Assembly: GCA_018902385.1 (NCBI GenBank)
Contig: JABSSW010000031.1
Span: 372,001 to 436,000 of the forward strand
Length of the DNA: 64,000 bases
Direction: 5' to 3'
Source of the DNA: Physcia stellaris
Taxonomy: Eukaryota > Ascomycota > Lecanoromycetes > Caliciales > Physciaceae
The translations under genes were made by a program, and so were the position numbers. How positions within the stretch are numbered: the first letter of the stretch is position 1; every line of letters starts with the position of its first letter. Positions 21,274 to 31,431 of this stretch are shown here, in pieces. The notes beneath the pieces are model-generated. The model searched no databases, was not told the origin of the DNA, and saw only the letters and a program-made list of their open reading frames with translations.

Positions 21274-24200
21274 GGTTATCGTATAGTGTAATGTGATGAA
21301 TTTGGATTCGACGATGTGGGTAAATAGTGAAGGGGACACTGACCGGAGGATAAATGGGAGACCGTCTGGCTTTTTATCTGCGCCAAAAGAGTCACCCACC
21401 ACTTCAGTTTCTATGGAGGTTGATCACCTGTCAGAATCGACGATCAACAACGGCCACCCGTAGGGAAGGAAGTTAACTGTGGAGGGTCAACTATGCTTTT
21501 GCTTTATTGGTGGTCCGTGGAACCTGTCAGTTTCTCGGTACCAAATTCACGGGGAAACAAGCCTTCGAGGCTCATCTTGCATTAGACTCCATGGGATACG
21601 AGTACCTGCATGTGCAAGCCGTAGGCGCACCTATCATTTGCTCGCTTTTGACAGTCCGTGCTTGAATACCCAACGCTCGTGCCTCGCCAAGCATTGAATA
21701 TGGATAGAGTTCCATAACGTTCCAGCTTGTCGGGACGCCGAGAGATACGAGTGTTGCCAACGATAGTCTGCCTCAGAGACCGACAACGACAATAGGATCG
21801 TAACAAAGATCTCCGCCGTTCTTTGAAGTTTGGACCCCTTCGCGTCGAACAGCGTTCTCTCATACTCAACCCATGCTGTTCGACAGAAAAGAACTGGTTG
21901 ACCTGCTGCATGCTACCGTCGGCCCGAAGCAGCTGTGTCTGTGTAACGCACGCGTCTAAAAAAGGACGCTTAGCACGCTGTGTGTCTTGCTGTCCTTGCA
22001 GGCTGCAGCTACTACCGACATCATCTGGGGTTGAATGTCCTCCCCGCACCCAGATAGAGGGCATGGATCGCAAACTCAAGGCGCCATGGGCCTGCCGTAT
22101 ACCCATTTACATCGTCTTCAGCATGCGAGAGAATCCTGTGCTAATGTGGCAACATTCCTAATTCGGACGACTGCAAAATTTTGGGCATGATGATAGACAT
22201 TTCCATGCAAGAGTTCGGTAACCTTCTCGCGGCTAGCATACCACCGGAATTCAGCATGAAGATAGAGATATCTTGATCGTTCGGCCCGAGCAAACCCCCC
22301 AACAACTGTCTGCTTGTTCTGTGACAATCGAAGGGAATTGGAAACTGAAGGACCGAGATAGAGGCTCTGGACTACCCCCTTCAAAGATACCCTACCGCGG
22401 GGTGTTCAGAATAATCGCCGTTCACGAGGCTGAGCCTATCTTATCTTTCGTTAGAACTCGTGGCGCAGATGGTAAAAAGCTTTCTGCCGGCATCACTTCG
22501 ATGCATGACAGGAACGCTGGATGTTTGACTCGCGATTGGCCGGAGTAATGCACCCCACAGACAACCTTGCTAACACCTCTGGCTAGCGCCATTCAGTTTT
22601 CTGGCATCGTCGCTCAACTAGCTCCATGCTGCCCTTCAAGGTCGACGATACCAGATGCGAGCCTTCCATGCGGCCAGCAAAGTCATACATACGCCAGCTG
22701 GCACCGAATTCATCTTTTGTGGTTAGCCCCGTGTCAGTGTGGACAGTATCAGTTAACAAAGAGTAATTGAAGCTGTTTGATCCATTGATGAGCGCTTCAG
22801 CTCAGTGCCCATCAAAGGCTTTGCGTTTGCACGCGTGGTGCACTGGAGAAAGGGATGCTAGTATCCAGAAAGTACCCGACCTTGGCTCTCAAGAAGATCG
22901 GCATTGGTGTGAATTTTGTGGTCGAACACGAGATTTAGAATCACATGTCGTTGCCAGGTCTTGAGGCTTTACAATGACTAAGAAGGCTTCCACCACTCTC
23001 TAGAGAACCATAGCCACTACCCGTACACATCTCCTAATAGAGTTGCATGTCCTCTGCTGAACAGGGAATCAACGAGGTGTGGTAAACAGGAGACTTGCGG
23101 TGTGATGCTTCTTATCGATACACGAACGTGGCTGTCCTCCTAAGTGAGACACTCGCCTGGTCCTTGCACGGAATGTGTACATCGGGCCGACCTCTGACAG
23201 ATTCCATGGAGATCCAAGCTCTTAAATTCCAGTCGAATTTTAGGACGGTTATATATGTTCTGTCACATACTCCACAGGAAGACCTGAGGTATCCCAGTAC
23301 TAGGCTAGATGGCATTACTACTCATGAATTGCTCGTTGAGTTTCGGAAACCCTTTTCGGATACCTATGAACTCTAGAGAGATAGGGTGTGTCCCTCAAGC
23401 GTGAAGTAGTTTAGCGACTCTGCAAGGTTCGTAGAGCGCTGGCGTAGACAGCGAACGAAACCCATCTCAGTTCATCCACCTTAGCCATGACTCCAGACAT
23501 GCGATGTTGCAAAAGTTCGATGATATGCAGCACGATGTGTGAATATCCGCCTGGACCATTGCATATCTAGCTGCCTCTTTCCCCTTCGCTTGCCGTTGGC
23601 CGTGATGATTACATATAGGAAAGAAAAGCTACTAGTCAGGCTGAACAAATGAGGAGACCATTGGGAGGTGCTGGTAGTCAGAATTGGTGGTCTTTTATCA
23701 CAATCGCCAATGTGCTGGCCGGTGTAGCTGAATGGTTGACTCTGATGTCCTTATCCGACCTAGCCGGCCATGACGATGATCATCCCCAAGCAGCCGAGGG
23801 TGTTCTCGGGCCATTCGAGAAATATTTCGAATCCAGTACATGATATTTCGTCGATAGATCGAAGTGAGAAGGATTTGCATATCGGGTGTTTTGCTGCGTG
23901 GATCAAAAGTGGCTCAGTGGCCACTTCATAGAGTTCAAATCCGGGCCGCGCGGCCCGGGCACCGTGTAATCTTATCAGATGTCAAGTACGGATAATAGAT
24001 TGTCCGACCTCCCCGCTTTAGCCCGAATTCGAGCTCGCGCGTTCACGAGAGATCCTACCTCGCCTCGCTCGCCTGCTCCGTACCTACACGTGTGTCTTAC
24101 AAGTCGCAATGGAGGGTGAGGTGTGTTATTATACCACCTTATATGGCCGTGAGGTTCCTTTGAACATTTGCTCTCACGGAGTCACGAACCATCTCGACGG

Positions 24201-24947
24201 ATCATCTCATGGGATGTTCTCATGCGACAATCTTAACGTTGTTCCCTGATTAGACTGCACAATCTGCGAGGTCGCTGGTGAAGAAACCGTGGTCGAATTA
24301 AACCATGGTACCTCGTACAGATTAGGTCCGCGGACGCCGTTCCACTCTTTGCCCGGCGTAAAAGATCATGGTTCCAGCCAAAATCGACTCGATGATGCAA
24401 CAATACCACGAATAGACGAGCTCGGAGCGTAGGGTCCGGCTACTTCGCTCCTCTTGCTAAGATGCGCTAAGTTCATCCGTGCTTGCGGTTATTGAGCCGC
24501 AAGACAGTCAAGATGTAGTGTACCGAGGTCTGTTCAGGTCAATAGTTCTAGTCGTCCTTTGTTCTCTCCTAACCGGTTGTCTCAGCAAGGATCGCCCGTA
24601 TAAATTGGATAGCGATTGCGATAGGTCCAGGTGCTGTCGTGAAACTTTCGATCTCTCCAGGCTATGTCTTGATCTCCAATTCCCTACTCGGAAAATTATG
24701 AGAACGCAGATTTTCCTCTAGTCGGCCCGAGTCCTATAAAACAGTCGGTGCCTCTCGGATAAGTAGTAGTGGCGCCGCTTTGTATCTGAGCGCATCGATA
24801 TGAGCTGGCTCGAGTATCCGATAACCGACCGCGGTTGCGTAATGTGTAAGATCATGCGACTACGCCTAAAGAAAAAGACTCTTGCTGCATGCCACGTGCA
24901 ACAGCAAAGCTGAAAGCCCTGCGAGGCCGCCGATCCATATACCAAGC
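21274..24947. other. Gene-poor interval, 3.7 kb
   Basis: Only short frames, mostly without ATG or motif. It contains an 18-bp GC palindrome (23941-23958) and two tRNA-promoter-like spots described separately. No transposon ends or LTRs were found by eye. The base composition is normal, so it is not of the same kind as the AT-rich element at 12.4 kb. Confidence 0.5.
23941..23958. repeat. Perfect 18-bp GC palindrome
   Basis: CCGGGCCGCGCGGCCCGG reads the same on both strands. It directly follows a B-box-like GAGTTCAAATCC. Could form a hairpin in RNA or bind a dimeric factor; no function shown. Confidence 0.7.
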
Positions 24948-25709
24948 ATGCAATTGATGCAGCCATGCATACCGTTTTTTATTGCTCTTTTTCCAACATT
25001 CACGTCACAAACCTACAACAACAACCTGTTCGACTTTCCGGGGTCCTTAATAGAGCTCGTCACCACTCAACACCTCACAAACCAATACCAATATCCCAAT
25101 GGAACCCCGATAAACTTGGGCGCTTCCTCCTCTTTCGATCCCTCGGACAATCTCACTCTTGCTTCAGGCTATAGAGTGCGCCCTTTCCGGGTCGCTCCGG
25201 TCACTATCTACGTACCAGTTCTTTGGACAGCCACTATCTTCGAGGCTTTCTACCTCACAGTCTTCGAGCACGCCGCTGCCGAGTTCTGGCGCGACGGGCG
25301 TCCCACCAAGCAGCTCGTTGTTTCGATCGGCCAGTTACAGCTGTCTTTCAACGCAAATGGAGTTCCCCTCTCCTGGAACATAATCGCAGCATTCGCGTGG
25401 AACATGTGGCAGGCTGCAAAGAGGGGGTTCACTGCGGGGTACACTGTCGAAATAGAAAGTCCGGATGGGGGAAAGACGATGGTGACTTTGAGGGCTAGAA
25501 GCCAGCCGGTGGTGCGTGATACGGTGTACCAAGAGTATGTGGAACCGGAGCCGGACCCAGACTCGTGTGATTGCTCGATGACGGAGTTCGAGGACTTGGC
25601 AACGGATGAGACTTTGGATGATTACATTGATGACTTCTGTAAACGACACTGCAGAAGACGGGAAAGGCGCAGGAAGTTGAAGCGGCGGGGCGGAAGGCTC
25701 ATCAAGTAG
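24948..25709 (+). CDS. Secreted protein of unknown function
   Basis: Single exon of 253 residues. The open frame begins earlier with TTG, but ATG 24948 gives a clear signal peptide (MQLMQPCIPFFIALFPTFTSQ). The mature protein has two N-glycosylation-type sequons (YPNGTP, DNLTL) and hydrophobic stretches (VTIYVPVLWTATIFEAFYLTVFE; VPLSWNIIAAFAWNMW). These look like buried strands and helices, not multiple TM segments. The last 55 residues change character: acidic, then Cys-containing (CDCSMTE, DDFCKRHCRRRERRRKLKRR) and strongly basic at the end. I recall similar uncharacterised secreted proteins in ascomycetes but no named domain. The basic tail is odd for a secreted protein and could be a nuclear-targeting or polyanion-binding tail (inference). 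Confidence 0.6.
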   Translation: MQLMQPCIPFFIALFPTFTSQTYNNNLFDFPGSLIELVTTQHLTNQYQYPNGTPINLGASSSFDPSDNLTLASGYRVRPFRVAPVTIYVPVLWTATIFEAFYLTVFEHAAAEFWRDGRPTKQLVVSIGQLQLSFNANGVPLSWNIIAAFAWNMWQAAKRGFTAGYTVEIESPDGGKTMVTLRARSQPVVRDTVYQEYVEPEPDPDSCDCSMTEFEDLATDETLDDYIDDFCKRHCRRRERRRKLKRRGGRLIK

Positions 25710-27323
25710 GGCAGTGGTCAGTATGGCAATAAATTTATCTGGGAGGTTTGTAGGGACACAAGAATATTCCTGGATCGGATCTCGTTAGTGGATCTCTGGT
25801 GCTTCGCCCACAGCGTGTGAACTGCTTCGCGACTAGCGAATACCTTGATATAACGGCGAAGTCACTCCGACTGTCCGCTTTTGGTCATACATCTCTCGAT
25901 CCGAAACCTCTGCTTCCTAGGTTCCCGCAAGTCTCATCCACCAGCAAAGCCTGTGAGTACGCAAAATTTTGTGAGTCCTTGGCTGTTAATATATCCCAGC
26001 ACTTTGTATCTCGGATCACTTCTTCGAGCCTCCTTTGATGAAAGTACTTCGCGGTTCACCTTTTAGAATAACTGCCCTCCGTTCTCCATCTCACCAAGGT
26101 TCCAACATGGCCTTCACGCACTATTTATCAATATTAGTTCAGCCCAAAGAGGAGCATGATTGCTAGACGCCCTTATCAGATACGAGGAAACAGCTAAACA
26201 CCCCGCACAACTTTGTGCATCACGGAGATAGGACACTCTGCAAGATGACCCTCAGATCCGTTCTGGGCAAGGATCCGGCTTTATTATGTGGACTGCTCGG
26301 ACTAATCCTGTGAAGTATGAAACAGTCCACTAAGTGATTGCCCCAGAAGAGACTTCCCGAAGCTCAGGCCTGCAAGCTCAAGCTCGAAGAGCCGTCGTCA
26401 AACCGCTGATCCCTTGTCATGACCAGTATTGGTGTCCCATGAGGAAATTCGTAGTCCAGAGATTGAGAGGAACGAACAAGATCGGGATCCAGGACGTCGA
26501 AGCTCGTCTGAACGCCGATGTCTCAGCCGTCCGCCATCTCATTGATCGGTAGTGCGTCGTGGACTTCTGTCGGTTACTTTCATGAGCCCTTGGATTGTTC
26601 AATAGACCGTGCTCAGGCCATGATAGGAGGTATTCTGTATGGAGCGGGTGTAGGGCGACAAGTCCACTAACATATTTTTCTCGTGAAGGCGAGGCCAAGC
26701 TCAACTCCATCTACTGAAGTAGGCTCCTACTGACTGTTGGTCTGCCTTCGCCTGGCCTGCATTGAACTACGCTACTCTGGATCTCGGAACACGACGCGCC
26801 ATCTTAAGATACACATACCCACAGAAAAGACTCAACTACCTCATAAATGGTCTTGGCGAAGTTGGTGTTTAATGGAGCTGTCTGTTTTGAGTCACTACCC
26901 TATCGTGATCAAGAAACATACACGAGATACCGTGAGACTGTCATCACGAGCCTATCCTACCAAGCGTCCTTTTCTGCATCTCATACAGAAGTATGACCCT
27001 CATACACGATCATCGTGTGTTGATTTCCGGTAAAGTATTTGGCAGGGTCTTACTCTTGCCAAAGGCCCAGTGCCAAGGATCTAGGGCTGAGCAAGTGACA
27101 CATCGCTTACTGGCCAATCACCGAGAAGCGTGACTGGGGGCGCTGTGTCACATTATTGCTTCACGTTATTACATGATAACGCGACATCATTTGCAACAAT
27201 TTGAATTCATGCAAACCTCTACCTTCTACCCTCTACCACCACACTGAGGTTTCTTTGCTTGGCGAGAACCAAGACCAGTCTATCCATCATTCGAAGTTAC
27301 AATAGCTGCGGCGCATCATCGCA
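25710..27323. other. Intergenic, 1.6 kb
   Basis: Nothing supported. Short frames lack ATG or domain signatures. The last 200 bp before the F-box gene are CT-rich and may be its promoter and leader. Confidence 0.5.
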
Positions 27324-28675
27324 ATGGCGAAGTTCTCCGATCTTCCCGCTGAGCTCCTGCTCATGATACTTGAACGCCTGGCACCTACGGACGCAGACAC
27401 ATTCTGCGTGCTCTCAAGAAATGTCCGTGCGGTTTCAGCTTCATTTCTTGAAAAGCATATGTACTTGAAGCGGAAGTACACGCATCGGATATACTCCCGT
27501 TTCCCAATGGGTCACTCGCAGATCTACTCAGAGACGTTCTCCAAACCCCCGAATTTGGGTACTACGTGAGGACGCTGCAGATTGACCGCCATAGAGATTC
27601 TAATGCAGGTTACATATGGGACCGGGAAACTATGGAACTTTTCAGACATACCATTCAACACTGCGCCATGATCGAGGGTCAGCTTGAGAAGCAAAAGTGG
27701 ATCTGGTACCTGGGTCTCGGAGATGAGGATCCAGTCATAGCTATGTTGCTTCTGATGTTGCCTAACCTTACCAACCTACGGCTGGTGGATTGCGAAAGCT
27801 CCAAGTGCATTGAATACATGGCAACGCGGATCAGTGGTACAAAGGACAAACCCGCTCTCACTCAACTTAGCGCGATCGAGTTGGGGGATTCTGTATGGGG
27901 TATTTCTCCACACAACTGCGATCTGATGCTATCATTGTCCTCACTCCCGTCTGTCAAGCATCTATCAGCATCGAATCTGCCCTCTCGTAATGTGCTTGGC
28001 ACCAGCCTTGTCCGTAGACAGACCAGTGACCGCGATTTCAAATCTCCGATCACGCATGTTAGCTTTACCAACTGCGCTTTACACCACACAATGCTCTCCT
28101 CGATCATAGCGTGGTTGAAGAATCTCACATCTTTCAGCTTCTGCAGCACCCGTGGGTCTGTTAGCGGTTTCAACTCGGATCACAAGTGGATCCGTGACGC
28201 TTTACTACTTGAGGCAAAAGACACCTTGAAAGACTTGAATCTATACTCATGGGATGAGGACTTCATGGGTGACTTCAAGGATTTTACGGTCCTACAAAAT
28301 GTATCAACAAGTTCCAAGCTCCTCTTTGGCCGGGATCGGAACAATAAGCACACACTGGCGCAGATGCTACCTGCGAGCATCGCAACACTCAGACTACGTG
28401 ATACTGGCGAACTGGGCTTTGAATATCATCTAGAGATGCTAGGAGATTTGGCGAAGACAAAAGCTGACACCTTGCCAGAGCTGGTTTTCCTGCAGTACTT
28501 CATTACTACTAGGGACCGACTTAGGAGTACGAAGAAAGCTTTCGAGGAACAGCTCGAGATTGAATGCAAGAAAGCTAATATTCGTTGCGACGTGGGACCG
28601 GTGGTAGATTCTTTTCGAGATAGAGAGATTCGCGAAGTGACGGAGGCATCGGGCTGGTCTCATAATTCACGCTGA
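27324..28675 (+). CDS. F-box protein, frame broken by 1 nt
   Basis: Probable SCF ubiquitin-ligase substrate adaptor. ATG 27324 opens with the F-box (FSDLPAELLLMILERLAPTD, residues 4-24, and the following helix LSRNVRAVSASFLEKH). After KYTHRI (about 27495) the frame must change. The next frame gives LPFPNGSLADLLRDVLQTPEF and then a long leucine-rich region, open to the TGA at 28673-28675. A single missing base in the ATATACTCCC stretch would make 451 codons in one frame. I found no intron that bridges the two frames with correct phase. The C-terminal 370 residues have irregular Leu spacing like LRR-type F-box partners (LLLMLPNLTNLRLVDC; LATLRLRDTG-like). Either an assembly deletion or a recent null allele. 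Confidence 0.75.
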
Positions 28676-28782
28676 TAGGTCTGGGAGGTATCGCTAAGTG
28701 AGCTTGGTAGTTCGTCGTCCTCAAGATGTAGAGGTTCGCGAGATGAGTCCGACATCGGGTCGGTCTCATGTTTTGCCCTGAT
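28620..28782 (+). repeat. Diverged tandem duplication of the F-box gene tail
   Basis: The end of the coding region (28620-28676, from ATAGAGAGATTCGCGAAGTG to the stop) is repeated with about 25% divergence at 28728-28782 (GTAGAGGTTCGCGAGATGAG...). Both contain a GGTCTCAT-type core. Confidence 0.6.
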
Positions 28783-31431
28783 TGACATGGGCCAAAACAC
28801 TTGCTTGGTATGTTGTCGTCAATACGCTCCAATTAATACCCTAACAAACTAACGAAAAGTAAAGAGCTGAATATGTTGGACGATCTGATGGCTCATTAGC
28901 TAGTTGCTTGATACATACACAGAAATGACGATTTCAAAGGGTTTTCTCTGCATGGCTCTTTGGGATACGGATTAGAAATTTCAATCCAGATCGACCCATT
29001 CCCGCTCGGCAGATATCTGCTAGGGCTCTCTCCATTCCTTGCTGTTCATTCCTTTTCCAGATCCATCCGCCTCCAGTAAGGAACAGCTATGTCAGATCTT
29101 CTTCGTTGCACTGACCGTACTCATGGCTGATATGAAAAGCTACACGTCTGAAGCGCAGAAATCTCCGATGTTGTTCAAGTCTCGCTTTCCAAAACTACGT
29201 ACGCGCAGTGACGTACACCCCAATTTCCAGTGAGTCTTAGTTTCCGTAGATCTTGCTTATGCTCGTGATTCTTTCGCCTTGCTTAGCACTTTTTGCTTTC
29301 AAGACAAACATTTAGATAGGAAGAGCTTAGAGAAGTTGATGGACGAAATGACAACGTCTTGCTGTTGCTCTCAATGCTTTTTTCAAACCGAAGTCAAGTG
29401 CTCTCTGTCTCTTTAAAAGTCTCTCTTCTCGTCGACCTATTCAGGTATCTCCACTTTCGCAACTTTATAAACAGCAAGCGAACACAAAAAAGGAAATGGC
29501 ACAAAGAAATTAGTCTTAGTGACGTCCTCCCTTGAAGAAACCGAAACCGCTCAGGACATTATATTCCGCCAGACCTAACAGCCAACCCCCAAACCCTAAT
29601 ATATTGATACCCCCTGCACTCCCCTCGCACCACACGGTCTGTGTCACTGAACACCCCCCAAAGTCCCCAACGAATAACAATAACTCCACAAGCTTCGCTC
29701 CCCAACCCACAACCTCCCCAAAGCGTGTCCCACACCCTTTGCCACTATCTCACCGGTGCTAAGTCCTACACCAACCAAACTAAGCTAGATGAAGCGCTCG
29801 AAGTGCTCGGGATATATTAGAGGGTAAGGGCTGCTCGCGTGGGAGTGGGTTTTCTGGGAATGGAGGAGCTGGCTATGGAGATTGGTCGCCGGGGTGCAGG
29901 AAGGAGCTGTGGATGGTGATTTGAAAGGCGTGGGTTGGGAGGAGGGGGGATTCTGGTTCCGTTGCAGAGTTGGGGGGGGTAGATTGGCTAACGTAAATTT
30001 CTTCAGAGATGTCGCTGGGGGTGGTTTTTGCTTTGGATGAGCTGTAGATATAAGCGGAGATTTAGTGATGTCTACATTCAGGGGGTGGAATGAGTACTCG
30101 GGGGTGAAGCTCACACATACTTGTTACCGCCTCTTCCATCGACCACAGAGGCGCTCGATCTTTGGCCGCTGTTGGGGCTCACTTGGAGCGCGAATTCATA
30201 TAGAGACACATTTCCTCCCTTCACGGTCTGGAAATCTCCGTCTTGAATGAGATTACTGCTGCGTTGGCATAGGCTCGATGGAACAGTTGGCGTGACGCAG
30301 ACGGTGCTCTTGACGCTGCGTATTGCGATACATAAATTGATAGAGCTTGATTTGGGTGGCAGCTGGGTATAAGTGCTGCAGAATGGACTGGCTTTAGGTA
30401 CGTTGTTTTGGAGGGCTCAGAGGACGTTGTCGAAATTGCAGATTAACCCACAAACTAGGTTTGATGCTACGATCATTGAAAGCAGAGCAGTGATAGCACT
30501 TGCTGTTTTCATGGCTCATCCCACGGTCAGCCTCAGTGGGCATGAATTGAAGCCGTACTCCTCATATATACACCGCCCTACCACCGCTCTCGAAGGCTAA
30601 CAAGTGTTCCATCACAGACCGCTGTTTATCCCATGTGGAGAAAATGCAGAGACGCTACATGAATTCAAGGCTCGGTAGCCACCAAATCAAATGGTACTTG
30701 GCAAGACTCACCTGGATTGAAAAGGCGAGGTGCGAGTTGTGGAAGCCGTAAATGGTACTCTTATGCGAGACTACGATTACGATTCTGGACTTGGAGGAAG
30801 GGAGGGAGGGATAGCAGCGGGGATTGTATGCACTAGCTCGACGAATACATTCTCTTTTGTAAATCCTACATTAATAAAGCGCTAATTCTAAGTTCAAGAG
30901 GGACAGAGAATCCACATATCAAGCCTTCTAGAGAAGTTACTGAGTGAAAAAGAGGCAGCGATTATGGGCCAGGAATTGTATATGCGTAAGGACTTGAGAA
31001 TTCTGTGAGTAATTTCGGGACGGGCGTTGCACGCTGAGTTTTCGATGAAAGTTACCACTGATTTAGAGAGCCGGGGAGACAACCATAGTTCAACTTCGTC
31101 GATTTCATTTCGGTTTTGCTAGAGTCATTTAGTACTGTAATTTCATGGTGATCGAAGCATTGAAGACAAATCTCAAGCTTAAGCTGGTAGATGATCAAAC
31201 AAAATAGGGATTAAGAATCAGATCGCAGCCATTATTTTGCTAGATGTCGAAGGTTTGAGTAAGATTGAACAAACGATTAACAGGATTATTCTCTAAGTAG
31301 CAGTTATACTAGACTTGCTTCTTCGCTGTCTATAATCCGACCCATCGTTTCGTGCTGTTCCTGACCAGAGGCTCACGAAGATATCCTAGACGAAATGAAT
31401 CCACAGTACCAGCAGCGAACCCGCCACCCAA
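28783..31431. other. Gene-poor interval, 2.6 kb
   Basis: Minus-strand open stretch 29516-29710 encodes a hydrophobic Gly-rich tail (GGWLLGLAEYNVLSGFGFF) but has no ATG, and I could not join it to an upstream exon. It may be the last exon of a membrane-protein relic. 29940-30000 has poly-G runs. Nothing else supported. Confidence 0.4.

Noticed and set aside
21274-21402. Longer N-terminus for the repeat protein
   Set aside because: The frame before 21273 opens with GTG and carries no ATG.
23715-23845. tRNA gene from A-box and TTCGAATCC
   Set aside because: The T-stem does not pair and no acceptor stem is visible.
24882-24947. Upstream start (TTG) for the 24.9-kb secreted protein
   Set aside because: Not an ATG; ATG 24948 gives a clean signal peptide.
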